Made by a program: the position numbers and the translations under genes. Below are positions 45,019 to 57,039 of a stretch of DNA of 64,000 bases, one piece after another. The DNA is taken from the NCBI GenBank assembly GCA_031216915.1, contig CM062289.1:393230674-393294673 (forward strand), given 5' to 3'. Position 1 is the first letter of the stretch. The number at the start of each line of letters is the position of its first letter. The notes under the pieces were generated by a model. The model did no database searches, was not told where the DNA came from, and saw only the letters and a list, made by a program, of their open reading frames with translations. Source of the stretch: Pictodentalium vernedei (taxonomy: Eukaryota; Mollusca; Scaphopoda; Dentaliida; Dentaliidae).

Positions 45019-45343
45019 GGGGATGGCCCTCCCAGGAGTTGGGAACTCTTACCTCCCCGCCGAGTACATAGCGCTGACCAGGCACTGCTTGTAAGAATGA
45101 TAATTGGCGCCAATTTCGGGACGTCCTTGACACTGCGCATGCGCAGTGAGGGCAAAGTATGGAGGTCCTTCAGGACATGATTTCTTTTGGTTTTAGATGC
45201 AAATTTTGGGGATTGGGGGGCAAAATTTGTGTTTGGCCCTAGAATTTTAGGAGTTAGCACCAGCTATGTCTGGGTCATTGTAAGTATAAAAAATATATAA
45301 ATTACTATAAATTTTTTAACTTTCCACCACCTCCCTTGAGAAG

Positions 45344-45764
45344 TAGAGTGGAACCCTGTTAATTGAATAGCCATTTTACCAATGGAAATTATTCAATTAA
45401 CAGGAGTATTCAATTAACAGGGATTGTGTCACTTTCCTGTATTCTAGAGATAAACTTAACATTTATTCTATTATATATTGTTTGACAGAGCTCCATGGAG
45501 CTCTGTCAAACAAGATATAATAGATTAAATGCCTGTACTGGATGTACTAAGGCCAAATAGGTCTATAAACAAAGGAAAACTAGGGAGAGTCAGGGTAATT
45601 TCTTATTTTTTATTCAATTAACAGGAGTTTACTCTATAACCGATATTCAGTTAACAGGTCAAATTTGTACTGGAGGTATGGTAAATGGTTTTGTGTTGGG
45701 AAATTATATTCAATTAACAGGGTTATTCAGTTAAGAGATATCCAGTTAAGTGGGATCCACTGTA
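45344..45764. mobile_element. pogo/Tc1-type MITE, copy 2
   Basis: TAGAGTGGAACCCTG at the left and GGGATCCACTGTA at the right, TA at both ends, central palindrome on GACAGAGCTC. It lies 20 bases beyond the right end of element C and is in the opposite sense to copy 1. Confidence 0.72.
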
Positions 45765-46124
45765 CTTGAATCCATACATATAACCTCAGAGATAAGAAGC
45801 TGCATCATAACTCGTCTAAGTCTGGTGTGTAAATTCTAGACCACTTCAGTTTATTTCATGAATTTCTTTCAGTAATCTGATAATATGCAGTGATGTAATA
45901 CACTGTTGGAAAGGGCTCAGAGATTATTTCATTTTAGGTGAACTGCATTCGAATGAAAAGATTGCTAACCCAGCCCTCATAGTCCTTGAAAACCAGTAGC
46001 AAATTCCTTGAAAGCTGCGTAAATAATATTATAGAATAGAATTAAATAGAATAGAATTTATATAGCGTACATATCACAATGATAAAAAGTTCCAAGGCAC
46101 TAAATAACATCAAAAAAACATTAC
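45765..46124. other. Intronic sequence with LINE-like scrap
   Basis: Contains CCTTGAAAACCAGTAGC-type echoes of the CAGGGTTCC MITE family and an AATAGAAT-rich stretch (46030-46060). No gene seen. Confidence 0.45.
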
Positions 46125-46583
46125 TACCGTATTTACTCTATGTATTGGGACACTCTATGATTTGGGACACACTTTTTTTCCAGAAAACTATATTTTTTTT
46201 ATGCTCTAAAGTTTGGGACATTCAGGAGATTTGTTTCCAGTTGACCCGTCGCTAGTAGCAGACAACACTCATAAAAAAAATTCTTGAGTAACTAAAAATT
46301 TTCATTTTTTGCTTCCAAAACATAGCTTATGATCCCTCATTGGAACAAGCACAATGCGCTCATTCCAATGAGTGATCATAAGCTATGTTTTGGAAGCAAA
46401 AAATGAAAATATAAAAAAAATTGGATGGCGATTTTTGTATATAGTGATGGAAAATGAATCACACACAACTTTATTCAGCATCAAATCAAGACCAGGCTGT
46501 GCTCTTTTCCCATTTTCTAAGAATTGGGACACCTGTGAAAATAATTATTTTTAGCTGTCGCTATACATAGAGTAAATACGGTA
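46125..46583. mobile_element. MITE with TACCGTATTTACTCTATG ends
   Basis: TACCGTATTTACTCTATG at the left and CATAGAGTAAATACGGTA at the right, inverted, with TA as the likely target. A palindromic TTAA-family core (ACATAGCTTATGATCC inverted) sits at about 46277-46395, so one MITE is nested in another. Confidence 0.75.
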
Positions 46584-46611
46584 GATGTAATATAGAATAT
46601 ACCCATAGTAG

Positions 46612-46661
46612 CTTGGTGTACCAAATGTTCACCACGATTGGTGAACATTTGGTACACCAAG
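46612..46661. repeat. Perfect 23-bp hairpin
   Basis: CTTGGTGTACCAAATGTTCA and its reverse complement around a 4-base loop, extended outward by imperfect ATACCC/GGGTAT pairing. Confidence 0.7.
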
Positions 46662-47216
46662 TTACTTAGGGTATATTTTATTTATACCATGATCGTCAGA
46701 TTATTAAGAGTCGCTATTATTTTTTCTCGATTTTACTGAGCACCAGACATACATACGAGCGAATCTGTTTTTGTTTACATGAGCATTGGTGGGCGGTACT
46801 TCCACTGTCAACTTTATCGCCGAAACGGAATGAAAAAAAGAAACTGAGCCTTTTTCGTTTTAATAACATAATAACATACTATTTCGAGTTATGCATGCTT
46901 TATTAACATGAGACAATGCATGTTTGTTAATTTTTGGCATCTTATGAGGTAAACCCATTTAAAAACGTAATAAATAATTGCCACTTCCATTTCACTCTTT
47001 GCGAGGCGACGTGCAATAAATTTAGACAAGTTTGCATTCAGGTCAATGGGGATGTAGTTCTACTGTAGGTGTAAATTTTTACTATTGAAATCCCATTGCT
47101 GGTGTGTTCATCACGGTTGGTGTGTAAAGCTAAAATTATGTCATAGGCTTTTCATATATAGTAGAATAGGTAATCATGGTAAATATATACAGTATTTAGA
47201 TACGTAAAACTTCAGA

Positions 47217-47444
47217 TTAATCAGCATCAGGATAATATTTCTTAAATAGATAAGATTTTAGCTTTGATTTAAAAACTTGAAGAGATTGGACCACTCTCAC
47301 AGACTCAGGTAACATACTAAAAAGTCTTGGATCATTGTAACTGAAGTAATGTCCCCCATATGAGGCTAGGCCATATGAGGTCTGTTCCAATAGATTGTGG
47401 CATGAGGAGTGAAGTGTGCATTTTAGCACATATGTTTTGACCAA
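47217..47444 (-). pseudogene. LINE reverse-transcriptase C-terminal remnant
   Basis: The minus-strand frame ends LPESVRVVQSLQVFKSKLKS followed by YLFKKYY, the typical tail of jockey/CR1-type ORF2 proteins (LP-x2-R-x4-SL-x-FK-x2-LK-x-YL). Only the last ~75 codons are present, as expected for a 5'-truncated copy. Confidence 0.65.
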
Positions 47445-47567
47445 ATTAGAGATGTAGGTAGGTGCTTTGTTTGCCAGTGTTTTGTATGTAAAGAAACTAA
47501 TTTTTAATTCAAATCTAGCTGCTGCTATAGGAAGTCAATGAAATCATAGTGAGATGTGTTCAAAGTA

Positions 47568-48088
47568 AGGGCTGTCACGATTTTTGAACGATAATAACCG
47601 ATTAATTGTACCTAGATGACCCCTTCCCCTCTCCCTCTCTTTGAAGTTGTTAAAAATGAAGTTCATGTCAGTTGACCCCTACCTCAAGTAAACAACGAAG
47701 ACGATCCACTTTTAGGTACATTCAAAACTTTGATGTTCTGAACTTTTGAACCATCAATGTAATAATCAAGACCAGTTGTCTGTTGTGAACTTTGCAAGTT
47801 CACAACTGATGACTGGTCTTGATTATTACACTCACGGTTCAAAAGTTCAGAACATCAAAACTTTGACTGTACCTAAAAGACAAATGCTTTTAACAGCTTC
47901 TTGAAGTTTAACGCTGCTGTTCTTGACCTTTTACCTGTAGAAACAATAGTTTTTTCATCAATTTTTGTTTAATTATTAAATGTTTAAAATGGGGTAAAAT
48001 TCACTGATTCTTCGACAACGAAACATACTAATTAGTTTCGGCATGATTGACTGACAATTGATTAATCGATTAATTGTGACAACTCTAG
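47568..48088. mobile_element. hAT-type MITE with 8-bp duplication
   Basis: Flanked by TCAAAGTA at 47560-47567 and 48089-48096. The ends AGGGCTGTCACGA and TTGTGACAACTCTAG are inverted, followed by TTAATCGATTAATTG-like sequence. The interior is a large hairpin centred near 47805 (AATAATCAAGACCAGTTG inverted). Confidence 0.85.
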
Positions 48089-48369
48089 TCAAAGTACACA
48101 CCCAAATTTCTGACGGTAGTAGATGAATATTCTCTGATGTCACTGGGAACATTGAGTAGTTAGAGCTTTGAACTTCAAGCTGAAAGATCCACGGTTTGGT
48201 ACTGACTAGTGGTAACTGCATTATGTCACTAGTGTCGTTAAACACTAGTAAACAAATCTGAAGTGATTGCATGTTGTTTAAAAACTAGTTATAATGAATA
48301 TACACATGAGGATATGACTGAATGTCTGAACATGAACAAATATTATATCACAAATAGTCAAACTTACAT

Positions 48370-48540
48370 AATTACATATTTTTTTTTAACAAAATCATAT
48401 CTTGTGACCAATCATTGGAACAAGCTTGGTGAGCTTGTTCCATTGAGGGGTCACATGATATGGTTTTGTTGAATTTCTTTGTAAAAAATCATTCTTTTTT
48501 TCAACTCCTCAATTTGTAAATCATGTGCTGTCTGCACGTA
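48370..48540. mobile_element. TTAA-family foldback MITE, truncated
   Basis: Central palindrome AACAAAATCATATCTTGTGA inverted at 48450-48475. The right side is cut by the pogo-like MITE at 48541. A second half-copy lies at 48985-49045. Confidence 0.6.
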
Positions 48541-48975
48541 TACAGTAGAATCCTCTTAACTGAATATCCATTTTGCCAGTGAAAATTATTCATTTAACAG
48601 GAGTATACAATTAACAGGGATTTGGTCAGTTTCCTGTGTTCTGGAGGTAAACTGAGCATTTATTCTATTATATTTTGTTTGACAGAGCTCATAGAGCTCT
48701 GTCAAACAAGATATAATAGAATAAATGCCTGTATTGGATGTAGAGAGGCCAAAAAAGGTTGATAAATAAGGGGAATCTGGTGCGTGTCACAGTAATTTTT
48801 TCGACATATTACAAAAATTTATATACAATTAACAGGAGTTTACTCTACAACCCATATGCAATTAACAGATCAAATTTGTGCCGAAGGTATGGTAAATGGT
48901 TTTGTGTTTGAAAATTATATTCAATTAACAGGGATATACAATTAAAAGATATCCAATTAAGTGGGCTCCACTGTA
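48541..48975. mobile_element. pogo/Tc1-type MITE, copy 3
   Basis: TACAGTAGAATCC at the left, GGGCTCCACTGTA at the right. The same GACAGAGCTC palindrome and repeated CAATTAACAGG motifs as in copies 1 and 2. Confidence 0.75.
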
Positions 48976-49045
48976 CATGTAATTACTTCTTTTTTTTTTT
49001 TTAATAAAACCATATCATGTGATCAATCATTGGAACGAGCTCGGC

Positions 49046-50635
49046 ATGCCAGCCTTTCCTCTCAGAAATTCCTCATCAAAAGTGTTTACAAACCGATTTT
49101 GTGTTAAATTTTCCTATCGACATTCATGTATTTACAAAAGCAGAGGAGTAGTGATGCAATACAAGGGAAGAAGTCCAACATCTCATTTATTGCCAAGTAA
49201 ATTATTAATTAATTACCCGGAACTTTTTGTCTGCATTTACAATTCTGCCTGCTTTCTGATGCTTTTAAGTGAATACAAACTTTCTAAAGTGCTATTTAGC
49301 CGAATTCAGACTGATTTTTGCAATAAAAACAAAATAGTGTGCAGTGACTATTACTATACTGCCAGTGTTGGTACATTGAATTATATGGAGTCACTGTTGA
49401 CCATTATTGTTGGTGTATTCGTTAGTCCTCAGTCACTAGTTATGACCATCCATTGGTTAATCTATCGGGCTGACTAAATAAATGCAGCACTGAGACCAGG
49501 TCATTTACATAACATACATGAAGGCCTGAAACTGCCATGGATTGTTTTCACAGGGTTAAATATCATGTGAGTTGGTAGAGCTGCTTAAAGAACCTTAGTT
49601 CCAGAGACCTCAGAAGCTCAGTGGTACCTGACAGATTGTCAGGCGCTACGGATCTTTTGAAGTCTCTAGAATTATGACATAGTTTGCTTGAACTTGACAG
49701 GTTTTGGTGGCACTAGTGGACCCCTTCCCAATTTCCTGCATAAACTCTTAACCTGCCGAGTATTTTCAAGATATTTTTCGTTAAATCTAGTCATGGCTGC
49801 TGTGAACAATTCATCTAAATTTAACTCAAGGAACCATAGGTGAAAAATTTCATTCAGTTTAATTACAAGGACCAAAATAGATAAAATGTGCCCAAATTCT
49901 ACTTATTTCAGTGGCTAGTAAAATCCTGTCCTGGGCAGGAATTTCTGCCATGAGCATGCAAGGAGTTTAACCATATTTATTGAACTGGTGACATTTTGTA
50001 CCTGGTGCAACTTGACAATCGAATGAAGCTTTGATCATGAACAAACATGCAGATGAATAGCAGGCCTGGCAATCCAGAAAATCGAGGAGGGCAAAACAAT
50101 TGCCCTCCTCAGATTGCTTGGGAGTGCAATTACACCTGAAATTTTCAATGTAAAAACTTGTATGCTGTTTTGGTTATATTCACTTCAAGGTATTAATATT
50201 GTGACTAAAAAATTGTACTATATTCAGCTACATGGTGGAAAAATTGGCACACACATCTCATTATTAAAAATGCTGCATTCAATTCTTATGTGACTGTCTT
50301 CTCCACTCAAAATCTGTTGAATGTGACACAGAATGGGTCATGAATTATTGCGAATCAATACAACATTGCCAAATAGTCCCCTGACTTCCAGTGTGTTCTC
50401 TGTGCCAGTAGGCATTGGAACTCACAGGACGAAATGATAATAGACTTTAAAGGCACTCCCAAACTGGTCTGGCATTCCAGAAAATCAAAGGCTGCAAAAA
50501 ATTAACCTCCCCATTTTTTCCAGGCGTGCAGTAGGCATGCAGCACTCCTGCACTCCTAAAGAATGCCAGGCTTGTGAATAACTATTCAGTTAATATCATT
50601 TCTCCGTATTCATGGTATTATCAATTTCTGTACAG
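49046..50635. other. Intronic sequence with small hairpins only
   Basis: No exon or bounded transposon recognised. A short hairpin (GAGGAGGGCAA/TTGCCCTCCTC) lies at 50084-50108. An open frame of 152 codons at 49019-49477 has no family features and starts inside a MITE remnant. Confidence 0.5.
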
Positions 50636-50758
50636 GTGCTATTGCTGTTTATGCAGAATATGAATTTGTTGTTATCAAAAACCCCACCACAGGATATAAA
50701 AGCACATGTGATGCCAATGATATTTCAAGCATTAGAGGCAGATAATCCCCAAGTTCAG
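50636..50758 (+). CDS. SCYL2: SCYL2-like exon d
   Basis: Acceptor TTTCTGTACAG before 50636, donor GTATGT after 50758. The exon is 123 bases, 41 codons, phase 0. It encodes VLLLFMQNMNLLLSKTPPQD followed by MPMIFQALEADNPQVQ, the next HEAT-repeat segment of SCYL2 (family pattern: LQKMDLLL-x-KTPPEEI ... ALE). It follows exon c in frame (NEPIQ-VLLLF). No later exon is visible before the window ends, so the following intron exceeds 13 kb. Confidence 0.93.
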
Positions 50759-50890
50759 GTATGTAGATATATGTCACATTTATTTAAACTTGCAGAATTA
50801 CCAAGTATTGCTGGATAGGTTGGATGGGTGTGGATAGAACTAAAGTGGATCCATCTTTCTAAATTAACCTATTAAAAAAATAATCTTAAC

Positions 50891-51143
50891 CAAGCCTGAA
50901 TAGAAGCAACCTGTCATTTGCAAAATGAGGTCTCCACGGGGTGAATTTGCTGATGCTATCCCATACAATGGGCCAATTTATCCTCTAGGTACAACTTTCT
51001 GTTTTGGCTTGAGACCTTGATTCTGACTGAGGTTCACAGAGGGTAAATTTTGTGATGCTACCCTGCTGTGCAGGGTAGCATCACCAAATTCACCCTCTGA
51101 GGACCTCATTTTGCAGATGGCAGTCTGCTTATTCTCAGGCTTG
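50891..51143. mobile_element. hAT-type MITE with CAAGCCTG ends
   Basis: Perfect 8-bp duplication ATCTTAAC at 50883-50890 and 51144-51151. The ends CAAGCCTGA and TCAGGCTTG are inverted, and the arms continue through GCAAAATGAGGTC/GACCTCATTTTGC to a central GGGTAGCATC hairpin. This copy validates the ends used to define the 3.8-kb insertion at 22087. Confidence 0.88.
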
Positions 51144-51147
51144 ATCT

Positions 51148-51359
51148 TAACCCTCTGCACTCCAATGTCAAAATGGCAAAGTTTTCAGCATCAAATATTT
51201 CCCATAATGCAGTTTGATATTTAACCAAACATACCTTGTTTGAGAGAGCTTAGTGAGCTATGTCAAACAGGATATAATTGCTTAAATTCATAGTTAAACA
51301 AGCGAAAAACAGGGTGATTGGAGAAAATTCAGTTGCACTACCAGGGTGTTAAAGGTTAA
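51148..51359. mobile_element. Possible TTAA-flanked element
   Basis: TTAACCCTCTGCAC at the left and GTGTTAAAGGTTAA at the right, with a decayed copy of the TTGTTTGA...GTCAAACA palindrome at 51236-51272. Its left end overlaps the target duplication of the preceding MITE. Confidence 0.45.
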
Positions 51360-51406
51360 CGCCATCTTTTGAATTCAATAAAGTACACATTAAATTTGAT
51401 AGATCT

Positions 51407-51767
51407 GGGGGCGCGGTGGCTCAGTTGGTAGAGATGCAGGCTGCAAGCCGAGAGGTCCTCGGTTCGAATCCCACCTGTGGCAGCCGTTTTGTGTCCTTGG
51501 GCAAGACACTTCACCCCCATTGCCCATGTGGGGGCACGGTGACGCTGTGCACTAAGGCGTACTTCACGTCGACGGTGCACCTGTCTTCAACCAATGCTAA
51601 CCCTGCTTGTGTGGAGTTAGTATGTTGGGGAGCTGACAGTTGCTCGCCGTTGCTCGGTGGTTCTCTCTGGGTACTCCGGCTTCCTCCACCTGTAAAACTG
51701 TCACGGTCATGGTTAGCCATTGTGCAGAAATATGTGACCTTAAACACCAATAAATAAATAAATAAAT
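51407..51767 (+). mobile_element. tRNA-derived SINE, full length, 14-bp duplication
   Basis: Flanked by AATTTGATAGATCT at 51393-51406 and 51768-51781. The head has an A-box-like TGGCTCAGTTGGTAGAG and a B box GGTTCGAATCC, then TTGGGCAAGACACTTCACCC and a (AATA)n tail. It is the best-preserved copy of the family here and looks recent. Confidence 0.92.
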
Positions 51768-51789
51768 AATTTGATAGATCTGTTCTTTC

Positions 51790-52240
51790 TCTTTAGGTTT
51801 GAGAATGCGTTTTCAAATTATATATTTGCTTCGTGATCCACTTGAGATACAAATCACTTATTTCTCAAGTCATGTGCATAACTATTGTATGTGGTTACTT
51901 TTCGTGGAGAGTACACTGAACAGTATGTAAATTAATGTTGAGAAATGAAAACTCATTTACAGGGTTTACGCTTGTCCAAAACTGTCTGGTGCCAAATTTG
52001 TAGCCATTCTGTATATTTTAGTGCCAAACAAAGTGTTTGGGTGATAAAGGGGGTGTTTCTTCACTGTTTATTCCAAATAAATTGATCGAGTTTTTATAAT
52101 GAATTGGCAATTATTTCAAGATTGACCGGACAAAGTTCTGACGAAATCCTCGGTAGATGGAAAAATACTTCATATCGTCGTGAGTGGCTCGTGACGATAT
52201 AAAGTATTTATCTAATTAAATTTTGCCTGTTGTAAAGTTG
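51790..52240. other. Intronic sequence with one hairpin
   Basis: Nothing recognised except an AAATACTTCATATCGTC / GACGATATAAAGTATTT hairpin at 52169-52210. Confidence 0.5.
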
Positions 52241-52303
52241 TTAACCCTTTATCTAACATGAAAAGCAGATGACACTTGCAAAAAAAATTCTTAAATAACT
52301 AAA
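52241..52303. mobile_element. TTAA-flanked MITE, left part (split by element D)
   Basis: Begins TTAACCCTTTATCTAACATG. It continues at 59105-59292, which holds the palindrome AACATAGGTTATGACCCTCA and ends GGGTAAAGGGTTAA. The joined sequence resembles the copy at 16546. Confidence 0.8.
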
Positions 52304-53396
52304 TTTTTATACTGTACCAATGACCCAGACATAGCTGGTGCTAACTCTTAAAATATAGGGCCAAACACAAATTTTGCCCCCCAATCCCCAAAATTTGCAT
52401 CTAAAACTAAAGAAAACATGTCCTGAAAGGCCCTCCACACTTCGCCCCTACTGCGCATGCGCAGTGTCAAGGACGTTCCGAAATTGGCGCCATTAATCAT
52501 TCTAAGTTTGGCCCTTCATCAGTTAACATCTGACTGATCTTTGTGCTTATAAATCTCAGTTTAAATGATGCCAGACACATAAATATTAGTGAAATGGTGA
52601 TTCTAAGGAGGATAGAGAAGGAGGAGAGGAAAAGAATGTGTGACAGAATATTATCAGGGCTGTAACTTAAAAATTTTTAATGAAATTATGTTAAGTTACC
52701 TATTTTCAAGGCAGCAGCCATTTTGTTGTCATTCTGATTATTCAGTTACACGGTTTTTAAGTGTTTTCCTCTCTCCCTGTCCTTTAAGTTCCCCCTTGCT
52801 ATTCTCCCATGCTTTTGGCATAGTTTCTGTAATTATTATTACTAAAATTTCTTGGGAGTTTTAGCTGAATAACAGAATGAATTCTGTTCTTTCCCCATGT
52901 TTACGTCTTCACCTACGGGTGGTTAGGCGTTGTGTTCTGCATCTACCATCTGATGTTCTGCAGTTTCTTCCCTGGAAGTCTCTGTTTTGCATCAGATAGT
53001 GTTTTTTTTTGGTAACTGATTTCGGGCCTGGGTGCCTGGAGTCTTATTTTAGTGTTTTTACACTCATTGTTTACATTTACAACAGCCCTCTGTGTGAGGG
53101 GGGGATTTCTAAAGAATAATATCTTTATGTTATTTTAATCATAACTAGATACATTATTATTGTTCGTAAGTGTTGAATAAATTGTTTAAAATATTTTTAA
53201 AATTTTTGTCCACACTTAGGCTTGGGATCCATTGGGGCTCAACGTTACTTTTCAGAAACTTGGGCTGTTCTGAAAAAATATTTTTTCAAAATATTTTGAT
53301 TTCAATTATTTTTTCTATATTAATGGATCATATTATTATTATGTATTTTGATTGCCAGGGGTGAGTGCGAGATCCAGGACTAGTTTTCTTTTCACA

Positions 53397-54769
53397 TTGA
53401 AAGGATATTGATCAATTGTTTTAAGAGGAAGTCTTCCTCTGACTTTATTATCATTCTATATGTGGTCAGTGTACTCGCATTAACTCCTGTTCTGTATCGT
53501 ATGATTTCGATGACAATATGGGAAGAGTATGTCACGGTATGTTGTTGGGGATTTGGACACTCCGGTCCTTTCCCCGCAGGGTCACTCTACTTTATCAATT
53601 TCTATTTCAGACGATCAAGATTAGGGTGATGTATCTGTGATGTCTTCCAACAGTGTGCCTCCGTCGTCACAATTAATGAAGGGCTAGCGGAAAAGTGCTC
53701 ATGTAAATACGCCAATTGCCTAAGAGGACCCTAGTAGGTTCGACGGCCTTTGACGTCCGCTAGTTCGCCCGGTGTAGCGTCCATTCACCGAATGGTTCGG
53801 CAGCCGGGTTCATCCGTTGCGGTCTAGAAGGAATTTTGGGGTGATGCGAGCACTATAAATTAACTTAATGCACACCCAGTGACGGCGGATCGGAGGGAGA
53901 ACGCAGGAAGCCTTTTAGTCCGGTTCATAGCTCGTTCCGGTCCATCCGGACGGCAAGCGAGAGAGGCCCCTCTCTCGTTCAACAACATCTGGCCCCAGAT
54001 GTTGTGGTACAAAATGTGTCGCAAGCGAAGCATACGTCTGTCGCTCGGGACGCTCCGTTGTATAGGCAGTCCGCTGAGACTGCTAAGGCTTCCTCTTCTC
54101 GTCAGCGCACACGACCGCACCTTGGCTGCGTAACCGCCGATATATTACCAGCTTCGCCGATCAAGGATTCTTCGGCGACCAGGTCACACCATCCGGTAGC
54201 CAGGGACACGAGGCCTGCAGACTCCGGACGTTCGCATAGGAAGTGTGCGGGAGTCAACGTACACGGAGCTTCCGGCGGCAATGCATCGTAAGACCGCTAC
54301 TGCACAGGCCTCGGGAACGGACGTGCTTTCCTTAATAGCACAGTTTATCGCAGCATCCCAGCATCAACTGAATCTGTCGCATATATTTTATCCGACGATG
54401 CTGGGTCGGGACGCTCCGCGGAAGCGGGTACGGACGTCCGAAAGTTTCATCCGGTCCGACGGGATACCGAAAGGGATTCGGAGGATTTCGAGCTTTCCCT
54501 TTCGGAACAACATATGCTGTTGTGTATGTCATCTGACTTGGTCTTCTACAGCTTCTTTCGTCGGACCAGAATGCTGCGATGCCGGATAAGAAACTGATAG
54601 CGTCGGTGGACTTAGAAATTTTTGGTTCGGTTCAGGGACATCGTCCCTCAGTTCCGACATAGTCCAATAATGTCACACAAACTTTCGAATTATTGAACGA
54701 CGCTATATATATTATTATTTTATGCTTGCTATCCAAGCATTTCTGGTTTCTTGTTCGAAGAGTTATGGA
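53397..54769 (+). pseudogene. gag of element D, first copy
   Basis: The start codon is TTG (TTGAAAGGA) where A and C have ATG, and TGA follows four codons later. E shares both defects. The sequence then follows gag (RKSSSDF, ..., SRDAPLYRQS, ..., FELLNDAIYK region) with many indels, and stops in the part encoding GFLS. A second copy starts at 54770. Confidence 0.82.
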
Positions 54770-56210
54770 GATGTCTTTCAAAAGTGTGCCTCTGTCGTCA
54801 TAATTAATGAAGAGTTAGCGGCAATAAGTGCTCATGGAATATGTCTATCGCCTACGGAGTGACATTCGCTAGCTCACCCGGTGTAGCGTACATTCATCGA
54901 ATGGTTCAGCTGCCGGGTTTGTCCGTTGCGGTCTAGGAAGGAGATTTGGGTGATGCGAGCACTTTAATTACTTTAGTACTCACCCAGTGACGGCAGATGG
55001 AGGACAGATCGGAGGAAGCCTGTTAGTCCGGTTCCTGGCTTGTCCAGGTCCGTCCGGGCTGTGAGCGAGAGAGGTCCCTCTCTCGCCCAACAACATAGGG
55101 GACCGCATGTTGTGGTTCAGATATTTTACATTCGGAGCATATGTCCATTGGTCGGGACGCTCCGTTATATTGACAGTCCGAGAGACTGTCTTTAATGCTT
55201 CCTCATCCTCACAGCAGGGCACACGACCGCACATTGGCTACGTGACCTCGAGTATCCGATCAGTTTCGGCATTCAGTGATTCCACGGCCTCAGTGACGGA
55301 CGTGCTATCCGAGTTAGCACAGTTGTTTCGCAGCATCCCAGCAATTGACAGTTTCTCGGTCGAATCAGGAATTATCCGACGGCGCTGGGTCGGTGCGGTC
55401 CGCGGTTGCATCAGGTACGAACGACCGAATGCTTTATAGGGTCCGACAGGATGGCGAAAGGGATTCGAAAGATTTCGAGTTTTCCCTTTAGTAGTATCGG
55501 AAGATGCCTTTCATATCTTCTGGCATTATCTTCCAGTGATTATTATTTTGGACTTCATTGCTGCGATCTTGGATAAGAGACTTATAGCGTCATTGGACTC
55601 GGATTTTTCGATCGGTTCAGGGACATTGTCCCTGACTTACCGACGCAGTCCAATATTGTCATTACAACATGTGTTTTATTTTTCGACGCTATATATATAT
55701 ATATACAAGCCTGCTACTAAGCATGATAGTTTAGTTTCTTGTCCGCGTTGCTCATTTCTGCCATTTTATCATTTATACAAATAGTTTATTTTGGCAGAGC
55801 AGGGCATACCGAGAGTTCATATGCGTCTAGACGGTGTGATTAAAGACTGCATATATTCTTTTTCGCCGTTTATGTCTTTTCCAATTTCAATGTTGGGAAC
55901 GACATTATGTATAGTAGACTTAACTTAGACGCTTTATTATACGTAATCCGCCTTACTGAGGCGTTATCATTACGTCTTCAAGAAAAGATTTACGGGATAT
56001 TATTCTCAATGTAATTTCTTTTGAGGGCAGTAGTTTGTTCACGTATAACTCCGCCCTTCAGTGGCTGATTGGAGTTAGTTAGACGCGACGCAGCCCTAGC
56101 TACATCCACACGCGTGGATAGTAAGGTTAAGAACTCTCTCAGAGTCGCTTCGTTCTCGGAGGAGCTTCTCTTCGACGGCAACTTTTCGGCAATCCATGAA
56201 TTGCTCGATT
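54770..56210 (+). pseudogene. gag of element D, second copy
   Basis: Begins at GATGTCTTTCAAAAGTG, 1131 bases after the equivalent site of the first copy, and continues to the gag core (around 55915-56190: LSRAV-like and RVDSKVKNSLRVASVS-like sequence in broken frames). It ends at the codons for GKLSAI, where the sequence jumps to RNase H. Confidence 0.8.
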
Positions 56211-56830
56211 TATACATTCTCTTGTCTATCTAGTGTTACAAGAGATTCAGACTGGGGCAAACATTCGGTGGTTGACTCAGAGAGTGCCGCCGCAGTTGCC
56301 GGACCCGAGTGTGGCTGTTATTATGGTTGCCAGTCAAACAGATTGGGATATAATACTGATCCCTACGGATTCGAAGTGCCAGGGTCTTTGGGTTCCGCAG
56401 TCTTTTAGCAATCAGTTTAACTTCCGCGGAATAATGTTTTTTAGGCTTGCTTTATGTCATTGCATGAACATTATTCAGAAACGCATGCCCAAATTCCTGT
56501 CCTTTAATTCGACAGTAGTGGCGTATCTCCGGAACCAGGGAGGCACTCTTTCGTTTCCGTTATTCAATTTAATGGAAAGAATCCGTCTGTTGGTTATAGT
56601 ACACCAAGTTCAGTTTTGGTCCGTCATATTCCGGGTCGTCTGATTGTTTTATCGGACTCCCGTTCTCTTACGGGTCGCTTGTTGCTGTCAGAATGGACTC
56701 TCAACAAACAAGTATTCAATCAGATTTGCTATCTAAGGGAGCGCCCAATGATGATTTATTTATGACACAGCTTGCTAATCAATTGCAGACGTATGTGTTG
56801 GCTTGTCCAGATCTCTGAGCTAATATTGTT
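56211..56830 (+). pseudogene. RNase H remnant of element D
   Basis: Starts at the codons equivalent to QEIQTWANIQWLTQ. All of RT, including the YLDD box, is missing. The RNase H TDAS motif reads MVAS and the SDN motif is altered (FNSTVVAYLRNQGG). NVLADSLSR is not intact. Confidence 0.8.
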
Positions 56831-57039
56831 AACGCTCTATTGATCTATAGGACGGAATGATAGGATACGCGTATCCTCCGGCGCTGTTGTTTTAGCAGGT
56901 ATTGCTAAGATAAACAACCACAATACATTTCTGTTGATAGCATCTCTATCTTCACAGAGATCATGAGTAATTTACTCTCTTGTCTACTGTGGGTCTTAAC
57001 GTGAAATCTTCCTCTATGTGAGGATCTTTTTCACTGGGT

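Larger units (their letters stand above)
38210..45323 (+). mobile_element. DIRS-like retrotransposon C, complete
   Basis: 7.11 kb and very similar to A across its length. Left repeat 38210-38406, right repeat 45098-45323, ICR 44931-45018. The flank to the right starts with TTT, as for A and D. It carries gag with two nonsense codons, an open RT/RNase H with an altered active site, and a YR with a 66-base deletion and a stop. Confidence 0.93.

Noticed and set aside
49019-49477. 152-codon ORF as an extra host exon
   Set aside because: It begins in a MITE remnant, matches no segment of the SCYL2 family and lacks flanking splice signals in the right phase.
51407-51480. tRNA gene
   Set aside because: The A- and B-box region does not fold as a full tRNA and is followed by a SINE body and tail; it is a SINE head.
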